From: DAIQRJ01 sp963708795
Lineage (GTDB): Bacteria > Actinomycetota > Actinomycetes > Propionibacteriales > DAIQRJ01
Assembly (NCBI GenBank): GCA_963708795.1
Contig: CAVPUH010000002.1
Coordinates: 62,001 to 126,000 of the forward strand
Direction of reading: 5' to 3'
Length of the DNA stretch: 64,000 nucleotides
Part shown: positions 48,913-57,285 of the stretch, piece by piece
Layout: every line of letters begins with the position of its first letter
Position numbering within the stretch: position 1 is the first letter of the stretch
The notes under the pieces: model-generated
Told to the model about the DNA's origin: nothing
What the model saw: only the letters and a program-made list of their open reading frames with translations
Databases searched by the model: none
Position numbers and translations under genes: made by a program

Positions 48913-49728
48913 ACCACTTCACCGTCGTGCTTGTGGGCCACGACGAACAGCCGGCGGAACGGAAGCAGGGTGACGTCGCCGTCCGGGCCGTCGATCGAGG
49001 GGTAGGCCATGCGCATGCGATCCGCGTACTCGGAAAGGAAGGTCTCCCGCACGTCGCTCGGCAGCGCCTGCAGGATCGGCCGCAGCCCCGTCCCGCTGAC
49101 CCAGCCGACCACCGGATCAGGTCCCGTCAGGACGTGGGTGTACGTGGTCTCCCACGCGTCGACGTCACATCCGAGCCCGAGCAGGTGACGGGCGTAGTCC
49201 GCTGGCTCGAGGCCCGGGCTGCAGGAGGCGCACGCCATGCAGGTGATCGGCGAACCTCGGGTCGTCGGCCATCTCGCGCATCACGGCGTGGCTCGGGGCA
49301 CCGGCGTTGCCCGGGACGGCGAACGCGATCCAGCCACCGGGACGGACGGCGTCGACCCAGCCGGCAAGAAGGTCGAGATGGTCGGGTACCCACTGCAACA
49401 GCGCGTTGCTCACGATGACGTCCAACCCTGAGCCCGTCCAGCTCCGGACGTCCCCCAACGTCAGGTCGACCCCGGCGTCCCGGCCGGCCGAGCGGGCGTC
49501 GTCCAGCATCGCCGCCGAGCTGTCCATCCCGGCGATGTGGGCCGTCGGCCAACGCTGCTTCAGCGTCTGGGTGAGGCGAGCGTCGCCACAGCCGAGGTCG
49601 ACGACCTCGGCCGGCGAACGGGCGTCGATGCGGCCGGTCAGGTCGAAGAACGGACGGTCACGCTCACCCGCGAAGTGCTGGTACTGGTGCGGATCCCAGG
49701 TGAACACTCCGGCTCGGTCGTCGGACAT
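48909..49728 (-). CDS. tam: Trans-aconitate 2-methyltransferase-like SAM enzyme, one frameshift
   Basis: An approximately 273-residue class I methyltransferase. The ATG at 49728 has GGAGG five bases upstream. An ATG 18 bases further up lacks one. It reads MSDDRAGVFTWDPHQYQHFA, then EVVDLGCGDARLTQTL (SAM motif I), HIAGMDSSAAMLDDAR, DVIVSNALLQWVPDHLDLLA and WIAFAVPGNAGAPSHAVMRE. Near 49230 a one-base shift leads to SCSPGLEPADYARHLLGLGC, YTHVLTGPDPVVGWVSGTGL and RLFVVAHK. These are Tam features; the enzyme detoxifies trans-aconitate, an aconitase inhibitor. It is divergent from a MarR gene with palindromes between, which suggests regulation. It overlaps the VOC gene by four bases. Confidence 0.85.
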
Positions 49729-49776
49729 GGTCCCTCCGATGGTCAAGGCTGCCGGCGTGAAGTCCGTGCAGCAAAC

Positions 49777-49836
49777 TATCTCGATGTCGAGATATTCAGT
49801 CTGCCGAGCAGATTTCTCGATGTCAAGATTCTTGAC
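49777..49836. promoter_or_regulatory. MarR-type palindromes between tam and the MarR gene
   Basis: Three symmetric elements lie in the divergent promoter. TATCTCGATGTCGAGATA (49777-49794) has 8-base arms. A related half-matching TCTCGATGTCAAGA (49816-49829) follows. GTCAAGATTCTTGAC (49822-49836) has 6-base arms and overlaps the second. The TCTCGA/TCAAGA arms repeat as in typical MarR boxes. Confidence 0.7.
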
Positions 49837-49865
49837 GCCGATCGGAGGCTGGCTACCCTGACCAC

Positions 49866-50363
49866 ATGGGCACCGACGAGGTCGACGAGATCATCGCCGC
49901 GTGGCAGCGCGAGCGTCCCGATCTCGACGTCAGTCCGCTCCAGGTGCTGTCGCGGGTGTCGCGGCTCGCCCGCCAACTCGACCTCGGCCGGCGCTCTGCC
50001 TTCCGTGGGCAGGCGTTGGAACCGTGGGAGTTCGACGTCCTCTCGGCGCTGCGGCGCAGCGGCGCCCCGTACCGTCTCTCCCCCGGCCGGTTGCTCACGG
50101 AGACGCTGGTCACGAGCGGAACGATGACGAACCGGATCGACCGCCTCCAGAGCAAGGGCCTGGTCGATCGCGAGCCCGACGAACGGGATCGCCGCGGCGT
50201 CGTGGTGTCCCTCACATCGGCCGGGCTCGCCCGGGTCGACGAAGCCATGGCGGCGCTGCTGGAGCGAGAGCAGCAGCTGCTCGCTGGCCTCTCCGACGCC
50301 GATCGACGGCAGCTCGCGGATCTGCTGCGTACGCTCGCGCGGCCGCTGGGCCCGCAAGCCTGA
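49866..50363 (+). CDS. MarR family transcriptional regulator
   Basis: A 165-residue winged-helix regulator. The DNA-binding part has PWEFDVLSALRRSGAPYRLS, PGRLLTETLVTSGTMTNRID and RLQSKGLVDREPDERDRRGV, with the wing DERDRRGVVVSLT. N- and C-terminal helices form the dimer interface. TACCCT ends seven bases before the ATG with no ribosome-binding site, so a leaderless transcript is possible. It is divergent from tam with several palindromes between and probably represses tam and itself. It is convergent with the ABC-F gene, stop to stop 3 bp apart. Confidence 0.92.
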   Translation: MGTDEVDEIIAAWQRERPDLDVSPLQVLSRVSRLARQLDLGRRSAFRGQALEPWEFDVLSALRRSGAPYRLSPGRLLTETLVTSGTMTNRIDRLQSKGLVDREPDERDRRGVVVSLTSAGLARVDEAMAALLEREQQLLAGLSDADRRQLADLLRTLARPLGPQA

Positions 50364-50366
50364 GGG

Positions 50367-52151
50367 TCAGCCCTCGACTCGCTCCGCCAACTCCAGCCAC
50401 TCGTTCTCGAGATCGTCGAGCCTGGCCACGACATCGCGGTGACGCCCGCCGAGTTCGATCAGCCGCTCGTAGTCCTGCGCGCTGCTCGCCTGCTCCTCCT
50501 CCAGCCGGACACGTTCGGTCCGCAAGCGCGTCATCGTCCGTTCGATGGTCGTCAGCGCCTTGCGGGCTTGACGAATCTCGGCCGTGCTCAACCCGGCGCC
50601 GGAGCTGTCAGCAGGCTGAGCTTCGGCGCTGCCCGTCGGGCCGGCCACCGATCGTGCTGCCTGCTGTACCAGGTAGTCGTCGACACCGCGGGGTAGTAAG
50701 GCCAAGGACTTGTCGGGTCGGACGCCCCAGATCTCGTCGCTCATCCGCTCGAGCAGATAGCGGTCGTGCGACACGACGACGAGAGTCCCCGGCCAGCTGT
50801 CGAGATAGTCCTCGAGGATCGTCAGGGTCTCGATGTCGAGGTCGTTGGTGGGCTCGTCCAGCAGGAGCACGTTCGGCTCCGCCATCAGCAACCTCAACAT
50901 CGCCAGGCGGCGCCGCTCACCGCCGGAGAGCTCCCCGACCCGCGTCATCATCCGGCCGCCGCCGAAGCCGAACCGCTCGAGGAGCTGGGCGGCCGACACT
51001 GCGCGCCCCGGGTAGTCGACGTCCTCCGTCCAGGACCGCACGGACTCCACGGTGGCGAGCGCCGTCACCGATCGGTCCAGATCACCCAAGCCCTGTGAGA
51101 GATGCGCGACGTGCACGGTCTTGCCCCGCACCACCCGACCCGTCGACGGATCGAGTTCGCCGGCCATCAACGCCAGCAGCGTCGACTTGCCGGAGCCGTT
51201 GCGGCCGACGACGCCGATCCGCCGTCCGGCCACCAGCCTCATGGTCACGTCGTGCAGGACTTCACGGCTCTCGAACCGCACGCCGACCCGCTCGAGGTCG
51301 ATCACCTGCTTGCCCAGTCGCGCGGTGGCGAACCGGGCCAGCGTCATCGAGTCACGCGGTGGTGGCTCGTTGGCGATGAGGCCCTCCGCCACGTCGATGC
51401 GGTACTTGGGCTTCGCGGTGCGGGCGGGGGCGCCGCGCTGGAGCCAGGCGAGTTCCTTGCGCAGCAGGTTAGATCGCTTGGCGGCGGTCACGGACGCCGC
51501 CCGCTCACGCTCGGTCTTGGCCAGGACGTGAGCGGCGTAGCCACCCTCGTACGCCGTCACGCTCGCGTCGGCCACATCCCACGTCGTCGTGGCCACGGCG
51601 TCGAGGAACCAGCGATCGTGGGTGACGACGACGAGGGCGAATCGCCGCGACGTCAGGTGCTGCGCGAGCCAGCTGATCCCGTCGATGTCGAGGTGGTTGG
51701 TCGGTTCGTCGAGCATGAGCAGATCCGGATCGGTCAACAGCGCCGCGGCGAGTTCGACGCGGCGACGCTCACCACCGGACAGCGACCTGGTGGGTGCCTC
51801 CCAGCCGATGCCGTCGAGCAGAGCGGCGACGAGCTCTCTGGCCACCGGGATGCTCGCCCATTCGTGTTCGGCCCGATCGCCGACGACGCGTTCCCGGACG
51901 CTACGGTCGTCGCCGCCGTCGTCGTGCTGGCCGACGAGCGTGACCTCGAGCCCGCGCGAATGCGATACCCGGCCGGAATCGGGTTCCTCGTGACGGGCCA
52001 GCAGGCGGAGCAGGGTGGACTTTCCGCCGCCGTTCGGGCCCACCACACCGACGCGGTCCCCCTCGGCGACGCCGATGCTCACCCGGTCGAGGATGGTCCG
52101 GACGTCATAGGTCTTGCTGACCGCCTCCGCGGAGACGAGGTTCGCTGGCAC
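50367..52151 (-). CDS. ABC-F family ATP-binding protein
   Basis: A 594-residue soluble protein with two ATPase domains and no membrane part. Domain 1 has Walker A GPNGGGKSTLLRLLAR (about 38), signature SLSGGERRRVELAAA and Walker B LLMLDEPTNHLD. Domain 2 has GRNGSGKSTLLALMAG (about 316), ELSGGERRRLAML and VLLLDEPTNDLD. The inter-domain linker (about 220-265) is Arg/Lys-rich. A C-terminal coiled coil (about 530-594) follows, as in Uup. ABC-F proteins act on the ribosome, in translation or in drug protection. M. tuberculosis has an ABC-F-like gene beside ispE, so this is probably the conserved housekeeping member. Confidence 0.94.
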   Translation of the reverse strand: MPANLVSAEAVSKTYDVRTILDRVSIGVAEGDRVGVVGPNGGGKSTLLRLLARHEEPDSGRVSHSRGLEVTLVGQHDDGGDDRSVRERVVGDRAEHEWASIPVARELVAALLDGIGWEAPTRSLSGGERRRVELAAALLTDPDLLMLDEPTNHLDIDGISWLAQHLTSRRFALVVVTHDRWFLDAVATTTWDVADASVTAYEGGYAAHVLAKTERERAASVTAAKRSNLLRKELAWLQRGAPARTAKPKYRIDVAEGLIANEPPPRDSMTLARFATARLGKQVIDLERVGVRFESREVLHDVTMRLVAGRRIGVVGRNGSGKSTLLALMAGELDPSTGRVVRGKTVHVAHLSQGLGDLDRSVTALATVESVRSWTEDVDYPGRAVSAAQLLERFGFGGGRMMTRVGELSGGERRRLAMLRLLMAEPNVLLLDEPTNDLDIETLTILEDYLDSWPGTLVVVSHDRYLLERMSDEIWGVRPDKSLALLPRGVDDYLVQQAARSVAGPTGSAEAQPADSSGAGLSTAEIRQARKALTTIERTMTRLRTERVRLEEEQASSAQDYERLIELGGRHRDVVARLDDLENEWLELAERVEG

Positions 52152-52179
52152 CGGCCCAGGGTAGTTGGGGGCACCCTGT

Positions 52180-53133
52180 TCAGACGATCCGAGCGCCCCG
52201 CGCAGGGCCGGTGGTGATCAGCACCTCGCGCCCCAGGCCGGTGGCGCGGAGCGCCGCCGCGATGGCCTCGGCGCCGGGCCGGTCGTGGGCAAGCACCGCA
52301 CACGTCGGACCGGATCCCGACACCAGTGCGGCCGCGGCGCCGGCCGAGCGCGCCGCGGTGAGGAGGCGCGCCAGCTCGGGACTGGCCGCGACCGCGACCT
52401 CCTCGAGGTCGTTCGTCATGGCCGCGCCGATGGCCGCTGCGTCCCCGCTCGTCAGCGCCGCGAGCAACTCGTCCGGCACCGCAGTGGTCGGCGGGCGCGC
52501 AGTGCCGCGTTCCCTCGCCAGGTCGAGGGCGGCGAACATCGCCGGGGTCGACAGGCCGCCCACGGCAAGGACCAGGACCCAGTGCTGCTCCCCGGTCACC
52601 GGGACGGGGACCACGATCTCGCCGCGCCCGGCACCGAGGACGGCACCGCCGAGAAGGCAGAACGGTACGTCGGATCCGAGTTCGGCGGCGAGTGGGAGGA
52701 GATCGGCAACGCCGAGCCCCAACCCCCACAGCGCATTGCACGCCACCAGGGCGGCAGCCGCGTCGCTCGAGCCCCCCGCCAGCCCGGCGGTCAACGGGAT
52801 GTCCTTGTGCAGCGCGAACCGCACGCCGGCGTCGCCGGTGCCGAACCGTCGTGCGAGCAGTCGAGCAGCTCGCACGACGAGGTTGCGACCATCCCTGGGC
52901 AGCCGTTGGAGATCGGGCTGGCTGCCGTCGATCGTCATCGTCACCGACCGATCCCCTGGGTCGTCGGCGACGAGCTCGTCGTGGAGGTCGAGCGCGTAGT
53001 ACACCGTGGCGAGGTCGTGGAACCCGTCGTCGCGGCGCGGGCCGACGCCGAGGACGAGGTTCACCTTCGCCGGGGTGCGGACCCGGACCGTCCGCGGCCG
53101 GGTCGGCCGGGCAGGCTCGCTCGCCGTGCTCAC
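52180..53133 (-). CDS. ispE: 4-(cytidine-5'-diphospho)-2-C-methyl-D-erythritol kinase
   Basis: A GHMP kinase of 317 residues in the MEP pathway to isoprenoids. It starts at GTG 53133, which overlaps the rsmA stop (GTGA). Motifs are VRTPAKVNLVLGVGPRRDDG (substrate Lys), the phosphate loop PLTAGLAGGSSDAAAALVA, and the C-terminal ALVSGSGPTCAVL glycine motif. The product feeds undecaprenyl phosphate synthesis, needed by the peptidoglycan and polysaccharide systems seen here. Confidence 0.97.
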   Translation of the reverse strand: MSTASEPARPTRPRTVRVRTPAKVNLVLGVGPRRDDGFHDLATVYYALDLHDELVADDPGDRSVTMTIDGSQPDLQRLPRDGRNLVVRAARLLARRFGTGDAGVRFALHKDIPLTAGLAGGSSDAAAALVACNALWGLGLGVADLLPLAAELGSDVPFCLLGGAVLGAGRGEIVVPVPVTGEQHWVLVLAVGGLSTPAMFAALDLARERGTARPPTTAVPDELLAALTSGDAAAIGAAMTNDLEEVAVAASPELARLLTAARSAGAAAALVSGSGPTCAVLAHDRPGAEAIAAALRATGLGREVLITTGPARGARIV

Positions 53134-53987
53134 CGGCGCTCGATCCAGGCACGAGCGATCGCCACGAAGCTGTCGAGAAGGAGCACCTCACCGCGGAGCC
53201 CGGGGTCGACACCGGCCGCGACGAGCACCGCTTCCGCGGCCGTGGGCGAGCCGGTGAGACGGCTGAGCGACGATCGAAGGGTCTTGCGTCGTTGCCCGAA
53301 CGCGGCGTCGATCACGGCGAACGTGTCGGCGCGAAGGTGCTCGTCGCCCGGAGGTGCTGACCGGACGAGCCGGACCAGGCCTGAGTCGACGTTCGGCGCC
53401 GGCCAGAACACGTTCCGGCCGATCCGCCCGGCCAGCGTGGTGCTGCCGTACCACTGCGCCTTCACGCTGGGGATGCCGTAGACCTTCGATCCTGGTCCGG
53501 CCGCGAGACGCTCGGCCACCTCGAGCTGGACGAGCACGAGGACCGACGTGAGGCTCGGCACGACGGCCAGGAGGTGCAGCAGAACGGGGACGGCGACGTT
53601 GTAGGGCAGGTTCGCGACCATCGCGGTCGGCGCCCCCGGGACGTCGGCGATGCGGAGTGCGTCCGCCTCGATCACCTCGAGCCTGCCTGCGGCCTCGGGT
53701 GAGCGCGCCGCGACGGTCAGCGGCAGTCGGGCGGCGAGCCCGGAGTCGATCTCGACGGCGACCACCGCTCGGGCCACCTCGAGCAGGCCGAGGGTGAGCG
53801 ATCCCAATCCCGGCCCCACCTCGAGGACGACATCGTCACCGGTCACCTCGGCGGTGGCCACGATGCGACGGATCGTGTTGCCGTCGATGACGAAGTTCTG
53901 CCCCCGCTGCTTGGAGGGCCGCAGGCCGATCTCCGCGCACAGGGAGCGGACGTCGCCCGGACCGAGGAGCTTGATCGAGGACGTCAC
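53130..53987 (-). CDS. rsmA: 16S rRNA dimethyladenosine transferase RsmA/KsgA
   Basis: A 285-residue enzyme dimethylating A1518 and A1519 of 16S rRNA. From GTG 53987 it reads TSSIKLLGPGDVRSLCAEIG, RPSKQRGQNFVID, then SAM motifs VLEVGPGLGSLTLGLLE and VVAVEIDSGLAARL, and the catalytic MVANLPYNVAVPVLLHL. NVFWPAPNVDSGLVRLV is the usual late block. The upstream start at 54275 would run through the terminator and the rpfB 3' end, so it was rejected. It precedes ispE with a four-base overlap. Confidence 0.96.
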   Translation of the reverse strand: MTSSIKLLGPGDVRSLCAEIGLRPSKQRGQNFVIDGNTIRRIVATAEVTGDDVVLEVGPGLGSLTLGLLEVARAVVAVEIDSGLAARLPLTVAARSPEAAGRLEVIEADALRIADVPGAPTAMVANLPYNVAVPVLLHLLAVVPSLTSVLVLVQLEVAERLAAGPGSKVYGIPSVKAQWYGSTTLAGRIGRNVFWPAPNVDSGLVRLVRSAPPGDEHLRADTFAVIDAAFGQRRKTLRSSLSRLTGSPTAAEAVLVAAGVDPGLRGEVLLLDSFVAIARAWIERR

Positions 53988-54003
53988 TGCCCCAGCATGC
54001 AGA

Positions 54004-54037
54004 TCGGCCCGGGTGGACACGTGTCCACCCGGGCCGA
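54004..54037 (-). terminator. 34-bp perfect palindrome after rpfB
   Basis: Seventeen bases at 54004-54020 are followed at once by their exact complement (54021-54037). It lies 39 bp past the rpfB stop and 17 bp before the rsmA start, so it probably ends rpfB transcription. Without a loop or U-tract it could also be a protein-binding site. Confidence 0.65.
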
Positions 54038-54075
54038 ACTGCATCTCGGGTCGTGCTGTGCGGTCGTCCGCTGCG

Positions 54076-55242
54076 TCAGCTGAAGAGCCGGCTGCCGCAG
54101 ACCGGCCACTGACCGGCGCCGGCGCGGTTGTACAGGATCTGCGCCCGGTAGGTCTGCTCGCCCGGCGACGCCTGGCTCGGCAGGCCGGAGCCACCGACCG
54201 CGTGCCACGTCGACGGCGTGAACTGGTACAGCCCGTAGAAGCTCCCACCGGCACTGACGATGCTCGGGTTCCCACCTGATTCGCACTGCGCCAGTGCTCC
54301 CCAGTTGAGTCCGCCCGCGCGGCCGCCGGCGCTTCCGGCCGAACTGCTGCTGCTCGAACTGCTGCTGCTCGAACCGCTGCTGCTCGACGTGCTCGGCTTC
54401 GGGGCCGGAAGCGGTTTCGTCCCGATGAGAATGACCTCGCCGACCGGCTTCTTCGTCTGCTTCGTGGAGACCACCTTGGTCGAGGTGAGCTTGTCGTCGC
54501 GGTAGGTCTTCTTGACCGTGGTGACCTTCTGGCCCGACACCCCGGACCGCTCGACCTTGGTCTTGCCCTTGGTGAGCGACGAGTCGTTCTTCCGGACGGT
54601 CGCGTACGCGACCGTGGCCTTCACCTTCGACACCTTCGTGTCGATGCGCACGACCGTGATCGACGATCCGGTCTTGACGGGGGCGGCGAGCTTGGCGCTC
54701 ACGGTGTCGTCACCGTCGACCTTGACCTTGGCCGCGCTGAGCGCGTCACCGACTGTCAGTGCCGTCGTCGCGACCTTCTGCTTCTTGTGATCGTGGATGA
54801 CCGTCACGTTCTTGCGGGTGGCGATGTCGACGTCGAGACCGGTGCGGCCGATACCGGCCGAGCGGCTCGCGGACAGCTTGGCCCCGTCGAAGCGCAGGCC
54901 GAGTTCGCTGAGTGCGTTGGACACGTCCGTCGAGGTCACCCAGTAGCTGTGATCCTTGCCGTCCACGCTGAGCTTGAGTTCGCGGGCGTAGCGCACCGCG
55001 ATGCGGGTACCGTCCGAGACCTTCGTGTTCAGCGCCGGCGCCACGACGTCGCGTGACCCGACGGTGACGTTCTGGCTGGCGAGCACGTCGCCGACGGTCG
55101 AGTCGAAGGTGCTCACGTCGCGGGACTGCCCGTCGACGGAGACCGTGACCTTCTTGTTCATCGAGGCATAGGCGGCGGTGCCGCCGATGCCGGTGGCTAT
55201 GAGGGCGACGCCGAGTGCGCCGACCAGCAGTTTCTTCTGCAC
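54076..55242 (-). CDS. rpfB: Resuscitation-promoting factor RpfB-like: DUF348 repeats, G5, transglycosylase
   Basis: A 388-residue cell-wall muralytic factor. The GTG at 55242 with GGAGA upstream is preferred to one 30 bases earlier. A membrane anchor or signal helix lies at about 5-27 (LLVGALGVALIATGIGGTAA). DUF348 repeats follow (KKVTVSVDGQSRDVSTFDST, ELKLSVDGKDHSYWVTSTDV, KNVTVIHDHKKQKVATTALT). The G5 domain covers about 205-280. A Ser-rich linker of about 25 residues precedes the lytic domain GGLNWGALAQCESGGNPSIV, with the catalytic Glu, and FYGLYQFTPSTWHAVGG. It cleaves peptidoglycan glycan strands. It has its conserved place beside rsmA. Unlike the second Rpf gene it has no riboswitch leader. 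Confidence 0.95.
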   Translation of the reverse strand: MQKKLLVGALGVALIATGIGGTAAYASMNKKVTVSVDGQSRDVSTFDSTVGDVLASQNVTVGSRDVVAPALNTKVSDGTRIAVRYARELKLSVDGKDHSYWVTSTDVSNALSELGLRFDGAKLSASRSAGIGRTGLDVDIATRKNVTVIHDHKKQKVATTALTVGDALSAAKVKVDGDDTVSAKLAAPVKTGSSITVVRIDTKVSKVKATVAYATVRKNDSSLTKGKTKVERSGVSGQKVTTVKKTYRDDKLTSTKVVSTKQTKKPVGEVILIGTKPLPAPKPSTSSSSGSSSSSSSSSSSAGSAGGRAGGLNWGALAQCESGGNPSIVSAGGSFYGLYQFTPSTWHAVGGSGLPSQASPGEQTYRAQILYNRAGAGQWPVCGSRLFS

Positions 55243-55557
55243 GGTTCTCCAGTGCTCGTAATGCCCGGGCACGCGAGATCGGACGACATCTCTGATCCGG
55301 CACCGTCGTCGGCACCGATATGACGAAGCGGCCGCTCGCGGTGAGCATGTGTCGTGCCCCCGCGACGGCGGCCGCTTGTCGAGATGTCGCCCGAGACCTT
55401 CCCCGATCCCGGCCGACTATCACAAGACAGTAACGACGTCATCACGCGGGGCCAAGTGCGCGAGGCCCCTCAGACCAGGTCTCAGGCGGGGCGGTGTGAC
55501 AGTTCTCACCGTGGGAGATACCCAATGTGACACGAGTGATTCGTGTGGTTGCCGCTC

Positions 55558-56187
55558 TTACCGAGCCTGTGGCGGGAGTTCCATGGCGGCGCCCCAGCGA
55601 CCCTCGAAGACCACCTGGCCGGCCGGTTTGTGCGGCCTCGACCCCGCCGATCCCGGCCGGTCCGGCGCGCGGTAGCCCAGCGAGATCACGCCGATCGGCG
55701 TGTGCGTAGCCGGGATGGCGAAGCGCTCGTGAACCACCGCCAGGCGTTCAGGCGGAATGCCGAAGAAGCAGGCGCCGAGGCCGGTGTCGACCGCCGACAG
55801 GAGCATCAGCAAAGCGGCCATCCCGGTGTCGATGTCCCAGTACGGCACCGGCCAGCGTGCCTCGTCACGGTCGACCCAACCCTTGTCGGACTCGGCGTAG
55901 CGGTCGAGGTAGCCCTCCTTGAACGAGCAGCAGATGACGAGCACGGGAGCGCGTCGGAGGCCGCGCAGCCACGAGTCCGGCTCACCGTCATCGCTGGTCA
56001 CCGCCCAGAACGCGGCGCGTGCTGAGGGCTCACGCAACACGACGAACGACCAACCCTGAGCGAACCCGGCCGACGGTGCTCGCAGCCCATTTCGCAGTAC
56101 CGATTGGAGGACGCCGTCGGGAACCTCTCGCTCGGGATCGTAGTTCCTGACCATCCGCCGCCGGCGCACCACTTCCTGGAACTCCAC
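55558..56187 (-). CDS. FMN-dependent nitroreductase family protein
   Basis: A 209-residue flavoprotein of the nitroreductase fold. It begins MEFQEVVRRRRMVRNYDPER with the FMN-phosphate Arg residues. NGLRAPSAGFAQGWSFVVLR is the standard FMN loop. DTGMAALLMLLSAVDTGLGA and CFFGIPPERLAVVHERFAIP follow, then PIGVISLGYRAPD. Electron donor and substrate (quinone, nitro compound or a coenzyme) are unknown. It lies alone between rpfB and the riboswitch-controlled Rpf gene, which is not part of the conserved backbone order. There is no coupling to neighbours. Confidence 0.9.
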   Translation of the reverse strand: MEFQEVVRRRRMVRNYDPEREVPDGVLQSVLRNGLRAPSAGFAQGWSFVVLREPSARAAFWAVTSDDGEPDSWLRGLRRAPVLVICCSFKEGYLDRYAESDKGWVDRDEARWPVPYWDIDTGMAALLMLLSAVDTGLGACFFGIPPERLAVVHERFAIPATHTPIGVISLGYRAPDRPGSAGSRPHKPAGQVVFEGRWGAAMELPPQAR

Positions 56188-56310
56188 CAGCGCAGGTTAA
56201 TGGCGGCCCGGCGACCAACTTTGCATGGGCGCCGATAGCACGTACCGTGTGCGCGTCCGACCATCGGTCGAACTCGGCACCGTACCGCGCAACCCCGTCT
56301 GATGTGTGCC

Positions 56311-56460
56311 GACACTCCGAAAGATCCCTGTGACGGGGCCGGGGGACCCACCACGTGGTCCCGCAAGAGACTTGGGGTGAAGTCGCTCCGCTTCGCAGCG
56401 GAACGGCCGGGCACCGATCGCCCGAACCCGACAGCTAACCCCGGACGCGGTGGATCGGAG
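56311..56460 (+). promoter_or_regulatory. ydaO/yuaA c-di-AMP riboswitch upstream of the Rpf-LysM gene
   Basis: The leader shows the class elements in order: GGGGGACCCACCACG, GACTTGGGGTGAAGTCG, a CGCTTCGCAGCG hairpin, GAACGGCCGGGCACC, CCCGAACCCGACAGCTAACC and CCGGACGCGGTGGATCGGAG, ending five bases before the ATG. CGAACCCGACAGCTAACC is the classical consensus core. Rpf genes are frequent targets of this riboswitch in actinobacteria. Confidence 0.93.
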
Positions 56461-56465
56461 AAGCC

Positions 56466-57122
56466 ATGTCCCCTGTTACACCCGCGTCCCCAGGACGTCA
56501 CAAGAAGCCCACTGCCAAGAAGGGTCGCCTCCTCGCGGGATCGGCGATCGCCGGTGCTCTCGTCATCGCGCCGCTCGCGACCGCCACGCCTGCCAGCGCC
56601 GGCACGGCCGTATGGGATCGGGTCGCCAAGTGCGAGTCCGGCCAGAACTGGCACATCAACACCGGCAACGGCTACTACGGCGGCCTGCAGTTCTCCGGCA
56701 GCACCTGGCGTGCCTACGGCGGCGGCAAGTACGCGAGCACTGCCAATCACGCCACGCGCATGGAGCAGATCACCATCGCCCGCAAGGTGCTCAGTGCTGC
56801 CGGTCCCCGCTCGTGGCCGGTCTGCAGCCAGCGTGCGGGCCTGACCCGTTCCAACGGCAAGGCCAGCGCCGGCGAGAAGGCCACCAAGGTCGTTCACAAG
56901 AAGAAGTCGACCCCCAAGGCGAAGAAGGTCGTGCACAAGAAGGCGAAGAACGCAGGTGGCGACGGGAAGCTCGACTACCGCGTCGTGCGCGGCGACACGC
57001 TCGCCAAGATCGCGCACAAGAAGCACGTCTCCGGCGGCTGGAAGTCCGTCTGGAAGAAGAACAAGTCGCGGGTGAGCAACCCGAACAACATCTACGTCGG
57101 TCAGCGCCTCGACGTCAAGTAG
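56466..57122 (+). CDS. Resuscitation-promoting factor with LysM domain
   Basis: A secreted muralytic enzyme of 218 residues. The signal peptide spans about 1-45 (GRLLAGSAIAGALVIAPLAT, then ATPASAG). The Rpf lytic domain (about 46-125) has GTAVWDRVAKCESGQNWHIN with the catalytic Glu, GGLQFSGSTWRAYGG and GPRSWPVC. A Lys-rich linker (about 135-165) leads to a LysM peptidoglycan-binding module with YRVVRGDTLAKIAHKK and NPNNIYVGQRLDVK. It is preceded by a c-di-AMP riboswitch and followed by a strong terminator, so it is a single-gene unit. Confidence 0.96.
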   Translation: MSPVTPASPGRHKKPTAKKGRLLAGSAIAGALVIAPLATATPASAGTAVWDRVAKCESGQNWHINTGNGYYGGLQFSGSTWRAYGGGKYASTANHATRMEQITIARKVLSAAGPRSWPVCSQRAGLTRSNGKASAGEKATKVVHKKKSTPKAKKVVHKKAKNAGGDGKLDYRVVRGDTLAKIAHKKHVSGGWKSVWKKNKSRVSNPNNIYVGQRLDVK

Positions 57123-57157
57123 ACGTCGCTCGGAGCAGACGACGCAGCGACACTGCT

Positions 57158-57202
57158 AGCGAGAACGGCCACGACTCTGATCGAGTCGTGGCCGTTTTCG
57201 CT
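57158..57202 (+). terminator. Intrinsic terminator of the Rpf-LysM gene
   Basis: A 20-bp stem (57158-57177 with 57183-57202, one mismatch) has a 5-base loop and a TTTT within the right arm. It starts 36 bp after the stop. It also lies just past the tatD 3' end on the other strand and may serve both. Confidence 0.88.
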
Positions 57203-57285
57203 GTCCAGTGGTCAATGTGGGCTCACGTGGTGACGGCGCCCTGCTGCGCGGCCGGGCCGTCCGAAGCGTCCGCTTTGCCTGCCTG

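Noticed and set aside
54004..54037. Phage or element attachment site
   Set aside because: The palindrome lies directly after rpfB with no integrase or second copy nearby; a terminator is the simpler reading.
55273..55557. Riboswitch upstream of rpfB
   Set aside because: None of the ydaO core elements found before the other two wall-hydrolase genes is present in this leader.
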